64,000 nt of DNA from Geodermatophilus arenarius (GCF_042654585.1 NZ_JBHSGR010000001.1:62001-126000); one strand, 5' to 3'; positions 15,628 through 24,690 are shown, numbered from the stretch's first letter. Numbers and translations: made by a program. The notes: a model not told the origin generated them from the letters alone.

Positions 15628-16704
15628 ATGACCTTCCCGTCCCCCACCCGCTCCCCTCTCCGGCGGGCCGCCGCGGCGACCTCCGCCGTGGGCCTGGCCC
15701 TGGCCCTGGGCGCCTGCGGCGGGTCCGACGACCCCGGCGGACCGGGGGGATCCGGCGAGGACGGCTTCGGCGAGCTGTCCGTCCAGCTGTCCTGGATCAA
15801 GAACGCCGAGTTCCTCGGCGAGTACGTGGCCGACACCAACGGCTACTACGCCGACGCCGGCTTCTCCTCGGTCAACCTCGTCGCCGGCCCCTCGACCGGC
15901 GTCGCCGAGCTGGTGCAGGGCTCGGTCGACGTCGCGCTCAGCGACGCCGTCTCGGTCGGCACCGCCGTCGCCAACGAGGACGCCCCGGTCCGGATCATCG
16001 GGACGACGTACCAGAAGAACCCGTTCACGATCCTGTCGCTGGCCGACGGCGGGGACATCGCGACGCCGCAGGACATGGTCGGCAAGCGGATCGGCGTCCA
16101 GGACTCCAACACCAGCCTCTTCCAGGCGCTGCTGGCCGCCAACGGCATCGACCCGGGCCAGGTCACCGTCGTCCCGGTGCAGTACGACCCCTCCGTGCTG
16201 GTCAACGGCGAGGTCGACGGCTTCGTCGCCTACCTGACCAACGAGTCGATCACCGTGGCGAGCCAGGGCCTGGCCGTCACCAACCTGCCCTTCGCCGACA
16301 ACGGGCTGCCCTTCGTCGCCGAGACGTTCACCGCCACGGAGCAGTCGATCGCGGAGGACCGGGAGAGGCTCAAGGCGTTCCTCGTCGCCGAGATCCAGGG
16401 CTGGACCGACGTCCTGGCCGACCCCGAGGCCGCCGTCGACGTCTGCCTGGAGAGCTACGGCGCCGACCTCGGCCTGGTCCGGGAGAACGAGGTGCAGTCG
16501 GCGCACACCGCCAACGACGAGCTGATCACCACCGAGGACACCGAGGCCGAGGGCCTGTTCACGATCACCGACGAGCTGCAGCAGGAGACCGTCGAGTCCC
16601 TGGCCGGCGCCGGCGTCGAGATCGAGGCCGACGAGCTGTTCGACCTGTCCCTCCTCGAGGAGGTCTACGAGGAGAACCCGGAGCTCAGGGACTACCGGCC
16701 CTGA
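15628..16704 (+). CDS. ABC transporter substrate-binding lipoprotein, NMT1/THI5-like
   Basis: A 358-residue lipoprotein: signal peptide with lipobox LALGAC, then a Gly/Asp linker. The mature part has the NMT1/ThiY/SsuA-type opening VQLSWIKNAEFLGEYVA and GYYADAGF, and then GSVDVALSDAVSVG. Relatives bind hydroxymethylpyrimidine, riboflavin, sulfonates or nitrate/taurine-type compounds; the substrate is not identifiable here. It heads a four-gene operon (eight bases to the ATPase gene). ATG start at 15628. A GlnR-like array upstream suggests a nitrogen-containing substrate, which is inference. Confidence 0.85.
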   Translation: MTFPSPTRSPLRRAAAATSAVGLALALGACGGSDDPGGPGGSGEDGFGELSVQLSWIKNAEFLGEYVADTNGYYADAGFSSVNLVAGPSTGVAELVQGSVDVALSDAVSVGTAVANEDAPVRIIGTTYQKNPFTILSLADGGDIATPQDMVGKRIGVQDSNTSLFQALLAANGIDPGQVTVVPVQYDPSVLVNGEVDGFVAYLTNESITVASQGLAVTNLPFADNGLPFVAETFTATEQSIAEDRERLKAFLVAEIQGWTDVLADPEAAVDVCLESYGADLGLVRENEVQSAHTANDELITTEDTEAEGLFTITDELQQETVESLAGAGVEIEADELFDLSLLEEVYEENPELRDYRP

Positions 16705-16711
16705 TGACCCG

Positions 16712-17539
16712 GTGACCGAGACGACCACCACGTCCGGTGCCCGGGGCGCCGCCCTGGGCACCGGCGTGCAGATCACCGGCCTGTCCAAGACCTTCTCGAT
16801 GGGCACCCGCCGGGTCGAGGCGCTGTCCGCGGTGGACCTGCACACCGACCGCGGCAGCTTCCTCTCCCTGCTCGGCCCGTCGGGCTGCGGCAAGTCCACG
16901 ATCCTGCGGGTGCTGGCCGGGCTGGAGCAGCCGACCGGCGGCTCGATCCGGGTCGACGGGAAGAGCCCGCAGGAGCTGCGCCGCGGGCACGAGCTCGGCA
17001 TCGCCTTCCAGGACGCCGCACTGCTGCCCTGGCGCAGCGTGCTGTCCAACATCCGGCTGCCCTTCGAGGTGGCCGGGGTGCGGGTCGACGACGCGTACGT
17101 GCGCGAGCTGGTCGCGCTCGTCGGGCTCGAGGGCTTCGAGAAGGCCAGGCCGGCGCAGCTGTCCGGCGGCATGCGCCAGCGCGTGTCGATCGCGCGGGCG
17201 CTGGTCCTCAGACCGTCGGTGCTGCTGCTCGACGAGCCGTTCGGCGCCCTGGACGACATGACCCGCCAGCGGCTCAACCTCGAGCTGCTGCGGATCTGGA
17301 CCGAGAAGCCGGCGACCACCCTCATGGTCACCCACGGCATCACCGAGGCGGTGTTCCTCTCCGACCAGGTGGCGGTCATGAGCCCGCGGCCGGGCCGCGT
17401 GCGGGAGGTCATCGACGTCGACCTCCCCCGCCCGCGGACGCCGGAGATGCAGCGGACGCCGGAGTTCCACGCCTACGTCGACCGGGCGTCGGAGCTGCTG
17501 TTCGGCACCGGCGCGGGGACGGACGGGGACGGCGGGTGA
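16712..17539 (+). CDS. ABC transporter ATP-binding protein (SsuB/TauB type)
   Basis: A 275-residue ATPase energising the uptake system. Walker A GPSGCGKST, Q-loop IAFQDAALLPW, signature LSGGMRQR, Walker B VLLLDEPFGALDD and switch His in VTHGITEAV are all intact. The GALDDMTRQ stretch is typical of the nitrate/sulfonate/taurine subfamily. GTG start eight bases after the binding-protein stop; its own stop overlaps the first permease (GTGA), so translation is coupled. Confidence 0.92.
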   Translation: MTETTTTSGARGAALGTGVQITGLSKTFSMGTRRVEALSAVDLHTDRGSFLSLLGPSGCGKSTILRVLAGLEQPTGGSIRVDGKSPQELRRGHELGIAFQDAALLPWRSVLSNIRLPFEVAGVRVDDAYVRELVALVGLEGFEKARPAQLSGGMRQRVSIARALVLRPSVLLLDEPFGALDDMTRQRLNLELLRIWTEKPATTLMVTHGITEAVFLSDQVAVMSPRPGRVREVIDVDLPRPRTPEMQRTPEFHAYVDRASELLFGTGAGTDGDGG

Positions 17540-18336
17540 GCGGCGTCCGGCTGCCGTCCTGGGCGGTCGGCGCGCTCGGGTCGGCACTGGTCGTCGCGCT
17601 GTGGTGGCTGGCCGCCGTCACGGTGCTGTCCGACGTCGGCGCCGGCTCGGTCGACGCGGTCCCCACCCCGCCCGACGTGGTGGCCCAGTGGGCCGCCGAC
17701 GGCTGGGCGTTCTACGGCCGCAACCTCGGCGTGACGCTGGAGGAGGGCGCGCGGGGCTTCCTGTGGGGCAACGGGCTCGCACTGCTGCTGGCCGCCGTCG
17801 TCCTGGTGGTGCCGCGGACCGAGGGCGTCGTCACGCAGCTGGCGACCATCACCTACTGCGTGCCGATCGTCGCCGTCGGCCCGCTGGTGCTGATCATCAC
17901 CGGCGCCCCGGACGTCGGCGAGGCCTCCGGGACGGCGGTCTTCCTCGCGGCGCTGAGCTGCTTCTTCACCACCGTCGTCGGCACGCTGCTCGGCCTGCGC
18001 GCCGCCGACCGGGCCGCGCTCGACGTGGTCGCCGTCCACGGCGGCGGGGCGCTCACCCAGCTGCGCAAGGTCCGGCTGGTCGCCGCGCTGCCGGGCGTCC
18101 TCACCGCGCTGCAGATCGCGGTGCCGGCCTGCTTCCTGGGCGCCGTCCTGGGCGAGTACTTCGGCAAGGTCGACGTCGGCATCGGGCCGGCGATGACCGC
18201 CGCGCAGCAGGGCCTCAACCCGGCGCGGGTGTGGGGCATCGCGCTGGCCTCCGGTGCGGTGGCGATCGTCGGCTTCGCCCTGCTCGGGCTGGTCGCCCGG
18301 TTCGTGACCCCCTGGTCGAGAGGACGGCAGGCCTGA
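17536..18336 (+). CDS. ABC transporter permease, first subunit
   Basis: A 266-residue inner-membrane permease with about six hydrophobic helices. The cytoplasmic EAA-like loop is at ALDVVAVHGGGALTQLRKVR, contacting the ATPase. GTG start overlaps the ATPase gene by four bases; the stop overlaps the second permease by one. Most SsuC/TauC-type systems use one permease gene; here there are two, so the transporter is probably a heterodimer. Confidence 0.88.
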   Translation: MSGVRLPSWAVGALGSALVVALWWLAAVTVLSDVGAGSVDAVPTPPDVVAQWAADGWAFYGRNLGVTLEEGARGFLWGNGLALLLAAVVLVVPRTEGVVTQLATITYCVPIVAVGPLVLIITGAPDVGEASGTAVFLAALSCFFTTVVGTLLGLRAADRAALDVVAVHGGGALTQLRKVRLVAALPGVLTALQIAVPACFLGAVLGEYFGKVDVGIGPAMTAAQQGLNPARVWGIALASGAVAIVGFALLGLVARFVTPWSRGRQA

Positions 18337-19220
18337 TGGCGCAGACGCCCGGCGGGCCCCGGACGGCGGCCGCGCCGGTGGACGCCGCGGCCCGGCGCGG
18401 GGAGGTCCGGCGGCAGGCCACCCGGGCGGTGCTGCGCGCGCTGGGGCGCTCGCTGCTCACCTCCCTCGGGACGCTGGTCGTCGTCGGGGTGCTGTGGGTC
18501 GGCGTGATCGAGCTGTTCGGCATCTCGTCCTACGTCGCCAAGGGCCCGCTGGACGTGTGGGCATACCTGGTCACCGACGACGACGCCGGCGAGCACCGGT
18601 CGCTGCTGCTCGACCGGCTGGGCACCAGCCTGGGGCACGCCCTGATCGGCTTCGTCGCCGGCCTGGCGGCGGCGTTGCTGGGCGCGACGGCGTTCCGGCT
18701 GTCGCGGGGCGTGGAGCACGCGCTCATGCCGATCGCGATGCTGCTGCGCTCGGTGCCGCTGGTCGCGATGGCGCCGCTGATCATCCTGGTGTTCGGCCGG
18801 GACGTCGCCACGGTCGCGGTGGTCGCCGGGATCGTCGTGCTGTTCCCCGCGCTGGTGACGATCGCCTTCGGGTTGCGGTCGGCGTCCCCGCAGGTGCTCG
18901 ACGTCGTGCACGTGTACGGGGGCGGCCCGCTGACCGCGCTGCGGAAGGTGGCGCTGCCCGCGTCGCTGCCGGCGTTCTTCGCCGCCGTCCGCGTCTCCGT
19001 GCCCGGCGCGCTCACCGGGGCGCTGCTGGTCGAGTGGCTGGCCACCGGCGACGGCATCGGCTCGGCGATCCAGACCGCGTACGCGCAGGTGCAGTTCTCG
19101 CTGGTCTGGTCGGCGGTCGTGGTGGTGACCGCGGTGTCGCTGGTGCTCTACAACCTCGTGCAGATCGGGGAGACGGTCGTGCTGGCCCGGATGGGGATGA
19201 CGCCGGGCGAGGGCACCTGA
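18336..19220 (+). CDS. ABC transporter permease, second subunit
   Basis: A 294-residue permease with an N-terminal cytoplasmic extension and about six helices (VVGVLWVGVIELFG, ALIGFVAGLAAALLG, VVAGIVVLFPALVTIAFGL). The EAA-like loop reads VLDVVHVYGGGPLTALRKVA, nearly the same as in the preceding permease, so the two subunits are paralogous. ATG at 18336 shares its A with the preceding TGA. Last gene of the operon. Confidence 0.88.
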   Translation: MAQTPGGPRTAAAPVDAAARRGEVRRQATRAVLRALGRSLLTSLGTLVVVGVLWVGVIELFGISSYVAKGPLDVWAYLVTDDDAGEHRSLLLDRLGTSLGHALIGFVAGLAAALLGATAFRLSRGVEHALMPIAMLLRSVPLVAMAPLIILVFGRDVATVAVVAGIVVLFPALVTIAFGLRSASPQVLDVVHVYGGGPLTALRKVALPASLPAFFAAVRVSVPGALTGALLVEWLATGDGIGSAIQTAYAQVQFSLVWSAVVVVTAVSLVLYNLVQIGETVVLARMGMTPGEGT

Positions 19221-19251
19221 GACGGGGGCCGTCCGTCCTCCCACCTCAACG

Positions 19252-19283
19252 TATAGCGCCCCCCGGGGCTTGCGGCAAGGCCC
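19252..19283 (+). promoter_or_regulatory. helR promoter with rifamycin-associated element (RAE)
   Basis: GGGGCTTGCGGCAAGGCCC at 19265-19283 matches the 19-bp rifamycin-associated element described upstream of actinomycete rifamycin-inactivating genes (as I recall it, base for base). It is an imperfect palindrome around CTTG-CGG-CAAG. A -10-like TATAGC (19252-19257) lies eight bases upstream, putting the element at the start of the transcript. The helR start codon is 26 bp downstream. Confidence 0.85.
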
Positions 19284-19308
19284 GGGTCGGGGCCCACACT
19301 CGCCCGCC

Positions 19309-21459
19309 GTGACCCCCCTGAGCACCACCGTGTTCGCCCTCCCCGACGACCTCGCCGCCAAGGCGGACCCGGCGCTGGTCGCCGACGACGCCGCGCACCT
19401 CGCCGCCGTCGCGGCGAGCCTCGAGCGGACCGTCGCCGAGCTGGGCGACCGCCTCGACGCCGAGCGCCGGTCCCCCGGCGGCCACGGCCAGGCGGCGCTG
19501 GACCGGGACCTGGAGGTGCACCGGCTCACCTCCCGGCTGCGGACCCTGCGCCGCTTCGGCCTGGACCTGTGCCTCGGGCGCACGGTGCCCGCGGACGGCG
19601 GCGAGCCGGTCTACGTCGGGCGGCTCGGCCTCACCGACGGCGCGGGCCGCCGGCTGCTGGTCGACTGGCGTTCCCCGGCCGCCGCGCCGTTCTTCGGCGC
19701 CACCCACGCCGACCCGATGGGGCTGGCCAGCCGCCGCCGGTACCGCTGGACCCGCGGCCGGATCACCGACTACTGGGACGAGGTGTTCATCCCCGACGGG
19801 CTCCGGGGGCACGCCGCGCTCGACGACCAGTCCGCGTTCATCGCCAGCCTCGGCAGCGACCGGTCGGACCGCATGCGGGACGTGCTCGCCACCATCCAGG
19901 CCGACCAGGACGCGATCATCCGCGCGGGCTCCCGCGGCGCGCTCGTCGTCGACGGCGGCCCGGGGACGGGCAAGACCGTCGTCGCCCTGCACCGCACCGC
20001 CTACCTCCTCTACTCCGACCCGCGCCTCGGGCACCACCGGGGCGGCGTGCTGTTCGTCGGCCCGCACCAGCCCTACCTGGCCTACGTCTCCGACGTCCTG
20101 CCCGGCCTCGGCGAGGAGGGCGTGCGGACCTGCACGCTGCGGGACCTGGTGCCCGAGGGGGCGACGGCCGGTGTCGAGGCCGACCCGCACGTGGCCGGGC
20201 TGAAGGCGTCCGCGCGGATGGCCGAGGCGGTCGAGGCGGCGGTGCGCTTCCACGAGGAGCCGCCGTCCCGCGGGACGACGGTCACGACCCCGTGGGCCGA
20301 CGTGTGGCTGGGCCCCGACGACTGGGCCGAGGCGTTCGAGGCGCCCGACCCCGGCACACCGCACAACGAGGCGCGCGGGCAGGCGTGGGAGGCGCTGGTC
20401 TCCATCGTCGTGGACGCGCACGACGACGAGGACGCCGAGCCGGACGAGGTGCGGCGGGCGGTGCGGCGGGACGGCGACCTGCGTGCGGCGTTCGACCGCG
20501 CCTGGCCGCTGCTGGAGGCCGCCGACGTCGTCGGGGACCTGTGGTCGGTGCCGGCCTACCTGCGCCGGTGCGCGCCCTGGCTCGCTGCCGACGACGTCCG
20601 GGCGCTGCAGCGCGCGGACCCGCGGGCGTGGACGGTGTCGGACCTGCCGCTGCTCGACGCGGCGCGGCAGCGGATCGGCGACCCGGAGGTGGAGCGGCGG
20701 CGGCGCCGGCACGACGCGGTCGTCGCGGCCGAGCGCGAGCGGATGGCCGGCGTCGTCGACGAGCTGATCGCGGCCGACGACTCCGAGCTGCTGCTGATGA
20801 CCTCCCTGCGCCACCAGGACCTCCGCGACGCCCTGGTCGACGAGGCCGCGCTGCCCCAGGCCGACCCGGACGTGCTCGCCGGCCCGTTCGCGCACGTCGT
20901 CGTCGACGAGGCGCAGGAGCTGACCGACGCGGAGTGGCAGGTGCTGCTGCGCCGCTGCCCGTCCCGCAGCCTCACCGTCGTCGGGGACCGCGCGCAGGCC
21001 CGGCACGGGTTCCCGGAGTCATGGGAGGAGCGGCTCGGGCGGGTCGGCCTCCCCGACGTGCGGCTGGCCTCGCTGACCGTCAACTACCGCACGCCGGAGG
21101 AGGTCATGGCCGAGGCCGCACCGGTCATCCGGGCCGCGGTCCCGGACGCCAACGTGCCGACGTCGGTCCGCAGCACCGGCGTCCCCGTCACGCACGGGTC
21201 CGCCGCGGACCTGCGGGCGGTCGTGGACGGCTGGCTGGCCGCGCACGCCGAGGGCGTCGCGTGCGTCATCGGCGACCCGGCGTTCCCGGCGACGTCGCGC
21301 GTGCGGTCGCTGACGCCGGTGCTGGCGAAGGGGCTCGAGTTCGACCTGGTCGTCCTCGTCGACCCCGACCGGTTCGGCGAGGGGATCGAGGGAGCGGTCG
21401 ACCGGTACGTCGCGATGACCCGGGCGACGCAGCGGCTCGTCGTCCTCACGAGCCGCTGA
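19309..21459 (+). CDS. helR: HelR-type RNA polymerase-displacing helicase-like ATPase
   Basis: A 716-residue UvrD/Rep-superfamily protein of the HelD/HelR branch. It has an N-terminal coiled region (about residues 20-90), Walker A VDGGPGTGKTVVALHR (about 215-230), motif II VVVDEAQELTD, a motif III-like VVGDRAQARHGF, motif IV-V region YRTPEEVMAEA, and motif VI YVAMTRATQRLVVL. HelR proteins remove rifamycin-bound RNA polymerase from DNA and confer tolerance. The RAE element in the promoter strongly supports that role over a generic HelD. GTG 19309 is the first start after the RAE. Monocistronic, with a terminator right after. Confidence 0.88.
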   Translation: MTPLSTTVFALPDDLAAKADPALVADDAAHLAAVAASLERTVAELGDRLDAERRSPGGHGQAALDRDLEVHRLTSRLRTLRRFGLDLCLGRTVPADGGEPVYVGRLGLTDGAGRRLLVDWRSPAAAPFFGATHADPMGLASRRRYRWTRGRITDYWDEVFIPDGLRGHAALDDQSAFIASLGSDRSDRMRDVLATIQADQDAIIRAGSRGALVVDGGPGTGKTVVALHRTAYLLYSDPRLGHHRGGVLFVGPHQPYLAYVSDVLPGLGEEGVRTCTLRDLVPEGATAGVEADPHVAGLKASARMAEAVEAAVRFHEEPPSRGTTVTTPWADVWLGPDDWAEAFEAPDPGTPHNEARGQAWEALVSIVVDAHDDEDAEPDEVRRAVRRDGDLRAAFDRAWPLLEAADVVGDLWSVPAYLRRCAPWLAADDVRALQRADPRAWTVSDLPLLDAARQRIGDPEVERRRRRHDAVVAAERERMAGVVDELIAADDSELLLMTSLRHQDLRDALVDEAALPQADPDVLAGPFAHVVVDEAQELTDAEWQVLLRRCPSRSLTVVGDRAQARHGFPESWEERLGRVGLPDVRLASLTVNYRTPEEVMAEAAPVIRAAVPDANVPTSVRSTGVPVTHGSAADLRAVVDGWLAAHAEGVACVIGDPAFPATSRVRSLTPVLAKGLEFDLVVLVDPDRFGEGIEGAVDRYVAMTRATQRLVVLTSR

Positions 21460-21463
21460 CGGC

Positions 21464-21494
21464 GGCGCGGGCCCCGCGGGACGGGGCCCGCGCC
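21464..21494. terminator. Bidirectional terminator
   Basis: Perfect 13-bp arms GGCGCGGGCCCCG and complement with a 5-nt loop, lying between the convergent helR and alcohol dehydrogenase genes and serving both. Confidence 0.85.
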
Positions 21495-21499
21495 ACGGG

Positions 21500-22540
21500 T
21501 CAGCGGAGGGTGGCGGTGTCGATGACGAACCGGTAGCGGACGTCGGAGGCGAGCACCCGCTCGTAGGCCTCGTTGACCCGCTCGGCGGGGATGACCTCGA
21601 CCTCGGCGCCGATCCCGTGCTCGCCGCAGAAGTCGAGCATCTCCTGGGTCTCGGCGATGCCGCCGATCATCGAGCCGGCGTAGGTGCGCCGGCCGCCGAT
21701 CAGCGACATGGCGTGCAGGCTCAGCGGCTCGGCGGGCGCCCCGACGTTGACCAGCGCGCCGTCCACGGCCAGCAGCGACAGGTGGGCGTCGAGGTCGATC
21801 GGCGCGCTCACCGTGTTCACGATCAAGTCGAACCGGCCGGCCAGCCGCGCGAACGTGTCCGGGTCGCTGGTGGCGGCGTAGTGGGTGGCGCCGAGCCGCA
21901 GGCCGTCCTCCTGCTTCTTCAGCGACTGGGACAGCACCGTGACCTCGGCGCCCATCGCGGCGGCGAGCTTGACGGCCACGTGGCCCAGCCCGCCGAGACC
22001 GACGACGGCGACCCGCCGGCCCGGCCCGGCGCCCCAGCGGCGCAGCGGCGAGTACGTGGTGATGCCGGCGCACAGCAGCGGCGCGGCCGCCGCGGGGTCG
22101 ATGCCGTCGGGCACCCGCAGGACGAAGCCGGCGTCGACGACCACGTGGGTGGAGTAGCCGCCCTGGGTGGTGGTGCCGTCCCGGTCGGTGCCGGCGTAGG
22201 TGGGCACCATGCCGGCCAGGCAGTACTGCTCGTCGCCGTTGCGGCAGTTCGCGCACTCGCCGCAGCTGTCGACCATGCAGCCGACGCCGACGCGGTCGCC
22301 GACCCGGTGGGTGGTGACGTCGGCGCCGACCTCGGCGACGACGCCGACGATCTCGTGGCCGGGGACGACGGGGAAGGGCTGCGGGCCCCAGTCGCCGTTG
22401 ACGGTGTGGATGTCGGAGTGGCAGATGCCGGCGTACTCGATGGCGATGAGGACGTCGTCCGGGCCGACGTCGCGGCGCTCGATGGTCGTGGGGGCCAGGG
22501 GCCGGCCGGCGGCCGGGGTGGCGTAGGCGGTGACGCGCAT
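21500..22540 (-). CDS. NAD(P)-dependent zinc alcohol dehydrogenase, CAD/YahK-like
   Basis: A 346-residue medium-chain dehydrogenase. Catalytic zinc ligands occur in AGICHSDIH and GHE; the structural zinc site is complete (SCGECANCRNGDEQYC). The Rossmann motif is VGLGGLGHVAVK. DRDGTTTQGGYSTHVVV is typical of the cinnamyl alcohol dehydrogenase/AdhC/YahK group, which reduces diverse aldehydes with NADPH. ATG start at 22540 with GGAGAG upstream. Same direction as the next dehydrogenase upstream but 107 bp apart, so probably separately expressed. Confidence 0.9.
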   Translation of the reverse strand: MRVTAYATPAAGRPLAPTTIERRDVGPDDVLIAIEYAGICHSDIHTVNGDWGPQPFPVVPGHEIVGVVAEVGADVTTHRVGDRVGVGCMVDSCGECANCRNGDEQYCLAGMVPTYAGTDRDGTTTQGGYSTHVVVDAGFVLRVPDGIDPAAAAPLLCAGITTYSPLRRWGAGPGRRVAVVGLGGLGHVAVKLAAAMGAEVTVLSQSLKKQEDGLRLGATHYAATSDPDTFARLAGRFDLIVNTVSAPIDLDAHLSLLAVDGALVNVGAPAEPLSLHAMSLIGGRRTYAGSMIGGIAETQEMLDFCGEHGIGAEVEVIPAERVNEAYERVLASDVRYRFVIDTATLR

Positions 22541-22647
22541 GAGGGTGCTCTCCGTTCTGGGGGCCGTCGGTCGACGGCGGGGCGGCGGCGTGCTCCTCGT
22601 CGGTGACGGGGGTCAGCCAGTGGACGGCGGCGTGCTGGTCGTCGGCC

Positions 22648-23670
22648 TCAGGGGCGCAGCAGCGCCTTGATGGCGCGGCGCTCGTCCATGGCGCGGTAGC
22701 CCTCGGCGGCCTGCTCCAGCGGGAGCTCGAGGTCGAAGACCCTCCCGGGGTCGATGGTGCGGCTGCAGATCAGGTCGATCAGCTCGGGCAGGAACCGGCG
22801 CACCGGGGCGGGGCCGCCGTGCAGGTGGACGCCGGAGAAGAACAGCTCCTCGCCGGGCAGCGAGACGTCGTGGCTGACGCCGACGTAGCCGACGTGGCCG
22901 CCGGCGCGGGTGGCGCGGATCGCCTGCACCATCGACTCCTGGGTGCCCACGGCCTCGATCACCGAGTGCGCGCCCAGCCCGCCGGTGAGCTCCTCCAGCT
23001 CCGCCACGCCCTCGTCGCCGCGGGAGGTGACGACGTCGGTGGCGCCGAACTCGCGGGCCAGCCGCTGCCGGTCCTCGTGCCGGCTGAAGACGACGACCCG
23101 CTCGGCGCCGAGCTGCCGGGCGGCCAGGACGCCGAGCAGGCCGACCGCGCCGTCGCCGACGACGGCGACCGTCCTGCCGGGGCCGGCCTCGGCGGCGACG
23201 GCGGCGAACCAGCCGGTGCCCAGCACGTCGGAGGCGGCGAGCAGGCCGGGGACCAGGTCGTCCGACGGCAGGTCGGGGGTGGCGACGAGGGTGCCGTCGG
23301 CCAGCGGGATCCGCGCGTACTGCGCCTGCGCGCCGGTCGGGGCGCCGGGCTGCCGGTTGACGCAGTGCGTCTGGTAGCCGGCGCGGCAGATCTCGCAGGT
23401 GTTGTCGGAGGCGAAGAAGGAGCCGACGACGAACTGCCCGGGCCGGACGGTGCGGACCTCGCTGCCGACCTCCTCGACGACGCCGACGTACTCGTGCCCC
23501 ATCGGCGACGGGCCGGCCACCGCCTCGATGCCGCGGTAGGGCCACAGGTCCGAGCCGCACACGCAGGCGGCGGCGAGCCGGATGACGGCGTCGGTGGGCT
23601 GCTCGATCCGCGGGTCCGGGCGGTCCTCGACGCGGACGTCGCCGGGGGCGTACAGGACGGCTCCTCGCAC
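22648..23670 (-). CDS. Zinc-dependent medium-chain dehydrogenase
   Basis: A 340-residue enzyme with catalytic zinc residues in ACVCGSDLWPYR and MGHEYVG, and a Rossmann motif VVGDGAVGLLGVLAA. The structural-zinc loop reads DNTCEICRAGYQTHC, so only three of the four usual Cys are present and the first position is Asp. Substrate unknown. GTG 23670 has GAGGAG upstream. It is divergent from the XRE/MmyB-like regulator at 23803 with 132 bp between, suggesting that regulator controls it. Confidence 0.87.
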   Translation of the reverse strand: MRGAVLYAPGDVRVEDRPDPRIEQPTDAVIRLAAACVCGSDLWPYRGIEAVAGPSPMGHEYVGVVEEVGSEVRTVRPGQFVVGSFFASDNTCEICRAGYQTHCVNRQPGAPTGAQAQYARIPLADGTLVATPDLPSDDLVPGLLAASDVLGTGWFAAVAAEAGPGRTVAVVGDGAVGLLGVLAARQLGAERVVVFSRHEDRQRLAREFGATDVVTSRGDEGVAELEELTGGLGAHSVIEAVGTQESMVQAIRATRAGGHVGYVGVSHDVSLPGEELFFSGVHLHGGPAPVRRFLPELIDLICSRTIDPGRVFDLELPLEQAAEGYRAMDERRAIKALLRP

Positions 23671-23802
23671 GGTGCTGCTCCTCGTGGGTCGTTCGGGGTG
23701 TGCACCCCACGGAACCCCCTCCGGCGCACGCGCGGGGGGTCGGCCTTGTGGGGGTACTGGCACGACCCCCCTGGCCCGGCGGGCCGCCGTACCGTCGAAC
23801 GA

Positions 23803-24690
23803 GTGGACAACCGCGCCGACATCCGCGACTTCCTGGTCAGCCGGCGCGCCCGGATCAGTCCGGAGCGGGCCGGGCTGCTGCCCGGCGGCGGACGCCGGAG
23901 GGTGCCCGGGCTGCGCCGCGAGGAGGTCGCCGTCCTCGCCGGGGTGAGCACCGACTGGTACACCCGGCTGGAGAAGGGCCACATCGCCGGCGTCTCCGAG
24001 GACGTGCTCGAGGCCGTCGCCCGGGCGCTGCGGCTCGACGAGGCCGAGCGCACCCACCTGTTCAACCTGGCCCGCGCCGCCACCCGCCCGGCCCGCACGC
24101 CGCAGCGTCGCGGCAGGGCGCGGATACAGCCGCGGGTGCAGTGGATGCTCGACTCGATGACGGGCTCGGCCGCCCTCGTCGCCAACGGCCGCCTGGACGT
24201 CCTGGCGACCAACGCCCTCGGCCGGGCGCTGCACTCACCGCTGTTCGACGGTCCGCGGCGGCCGGCGAACTTCGCCCGCTTCCAGTTCCTCGACCCGGGT
24301 GCGCGCGACTACTACGCCGACTGGGAGCTCGCCGCCAACACCACCGTCGCGCTGCTGCGCGGGGAGGCCGGCCGCCGCCCGCACGACGCGCAGCTGCGCG
24401 AGCTGGTCGGGGAGCTGTCCACGGTCAGCGAGGAGTTCCGGGTCCGCTGGGCGGCGCACGACGTCCGCATCCACCACAACGGTGCCAAGCGGTTCCGCCA
24501 CCCCGTCGTCGGCACGCTCGACCTGGGCTACCACACGTTCGACCTGCCGGCCGAGGACTCCGCGGACCTGCGCATGACGATCTACACCGCCGAGCCCGGC
24601 ACGCCGTCGGAGGACGCCCTCAGGCTGCTCGCCAGCTGGGCCGCGACCGCGGGACAGGAGCAGCCCGGCGCGGCGGCCGACCGCGTCTGA
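23803..24690 (+). CDS. XRE-family regulator with MmyB-like ligand domain
   Basis: A 295-residue regulator. The N-terminal helix-turn-helix (about 28-85) carries the signature VPGLRREEVAVLAGVSTDWY and TRLEKGHIAGVSEDVLEAVA. The C-terminal PAS-like MmyB domain (about 105-275) has ALVANGRLDVLATNALGRAL, RFQFLDPGARDYYADW and KRFRHPVVGTLDLGYHTFDL. In this large actinobacterial family the ligand is thought to be a fatty acid-like molecule and the target is often a divergent dehydrogenase, as found here. GTG start at 23803. Confidence 0.9.
   Translation: MDNRADIRDFLVSRRARISPERAGLLPGGGRRRVPGLRREEVAVLAGVSTDWYTRLEKGHIAGVSEDVLEAVARALRLDEAERTHLFNLARAATRPARTPQRRGRARIQPRVQWMLDSMTGSAALVANGRLDVLATNALGRALHSPLFDGPRRPANFARFQFLDPGARDYYADWELAANTTVALLRGEAGRRPHDAQLRELVGELSTVSEEFRVRWAAHDVRIHHNGAKRFRHPVVGTLDLGYHTFDLPAEDSADLRMTIYTAEPGTPSEDALRLLASWAATAGQEQPGAAADRV

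Noticed and set aside
22603..24690. 695-codon plus-strand frame as one large protein
   Set aside because: Only the part from GTG 23803 shows XRE/MmyB homology; the upstream part is antisense to the zinc dehydrogenase gene.
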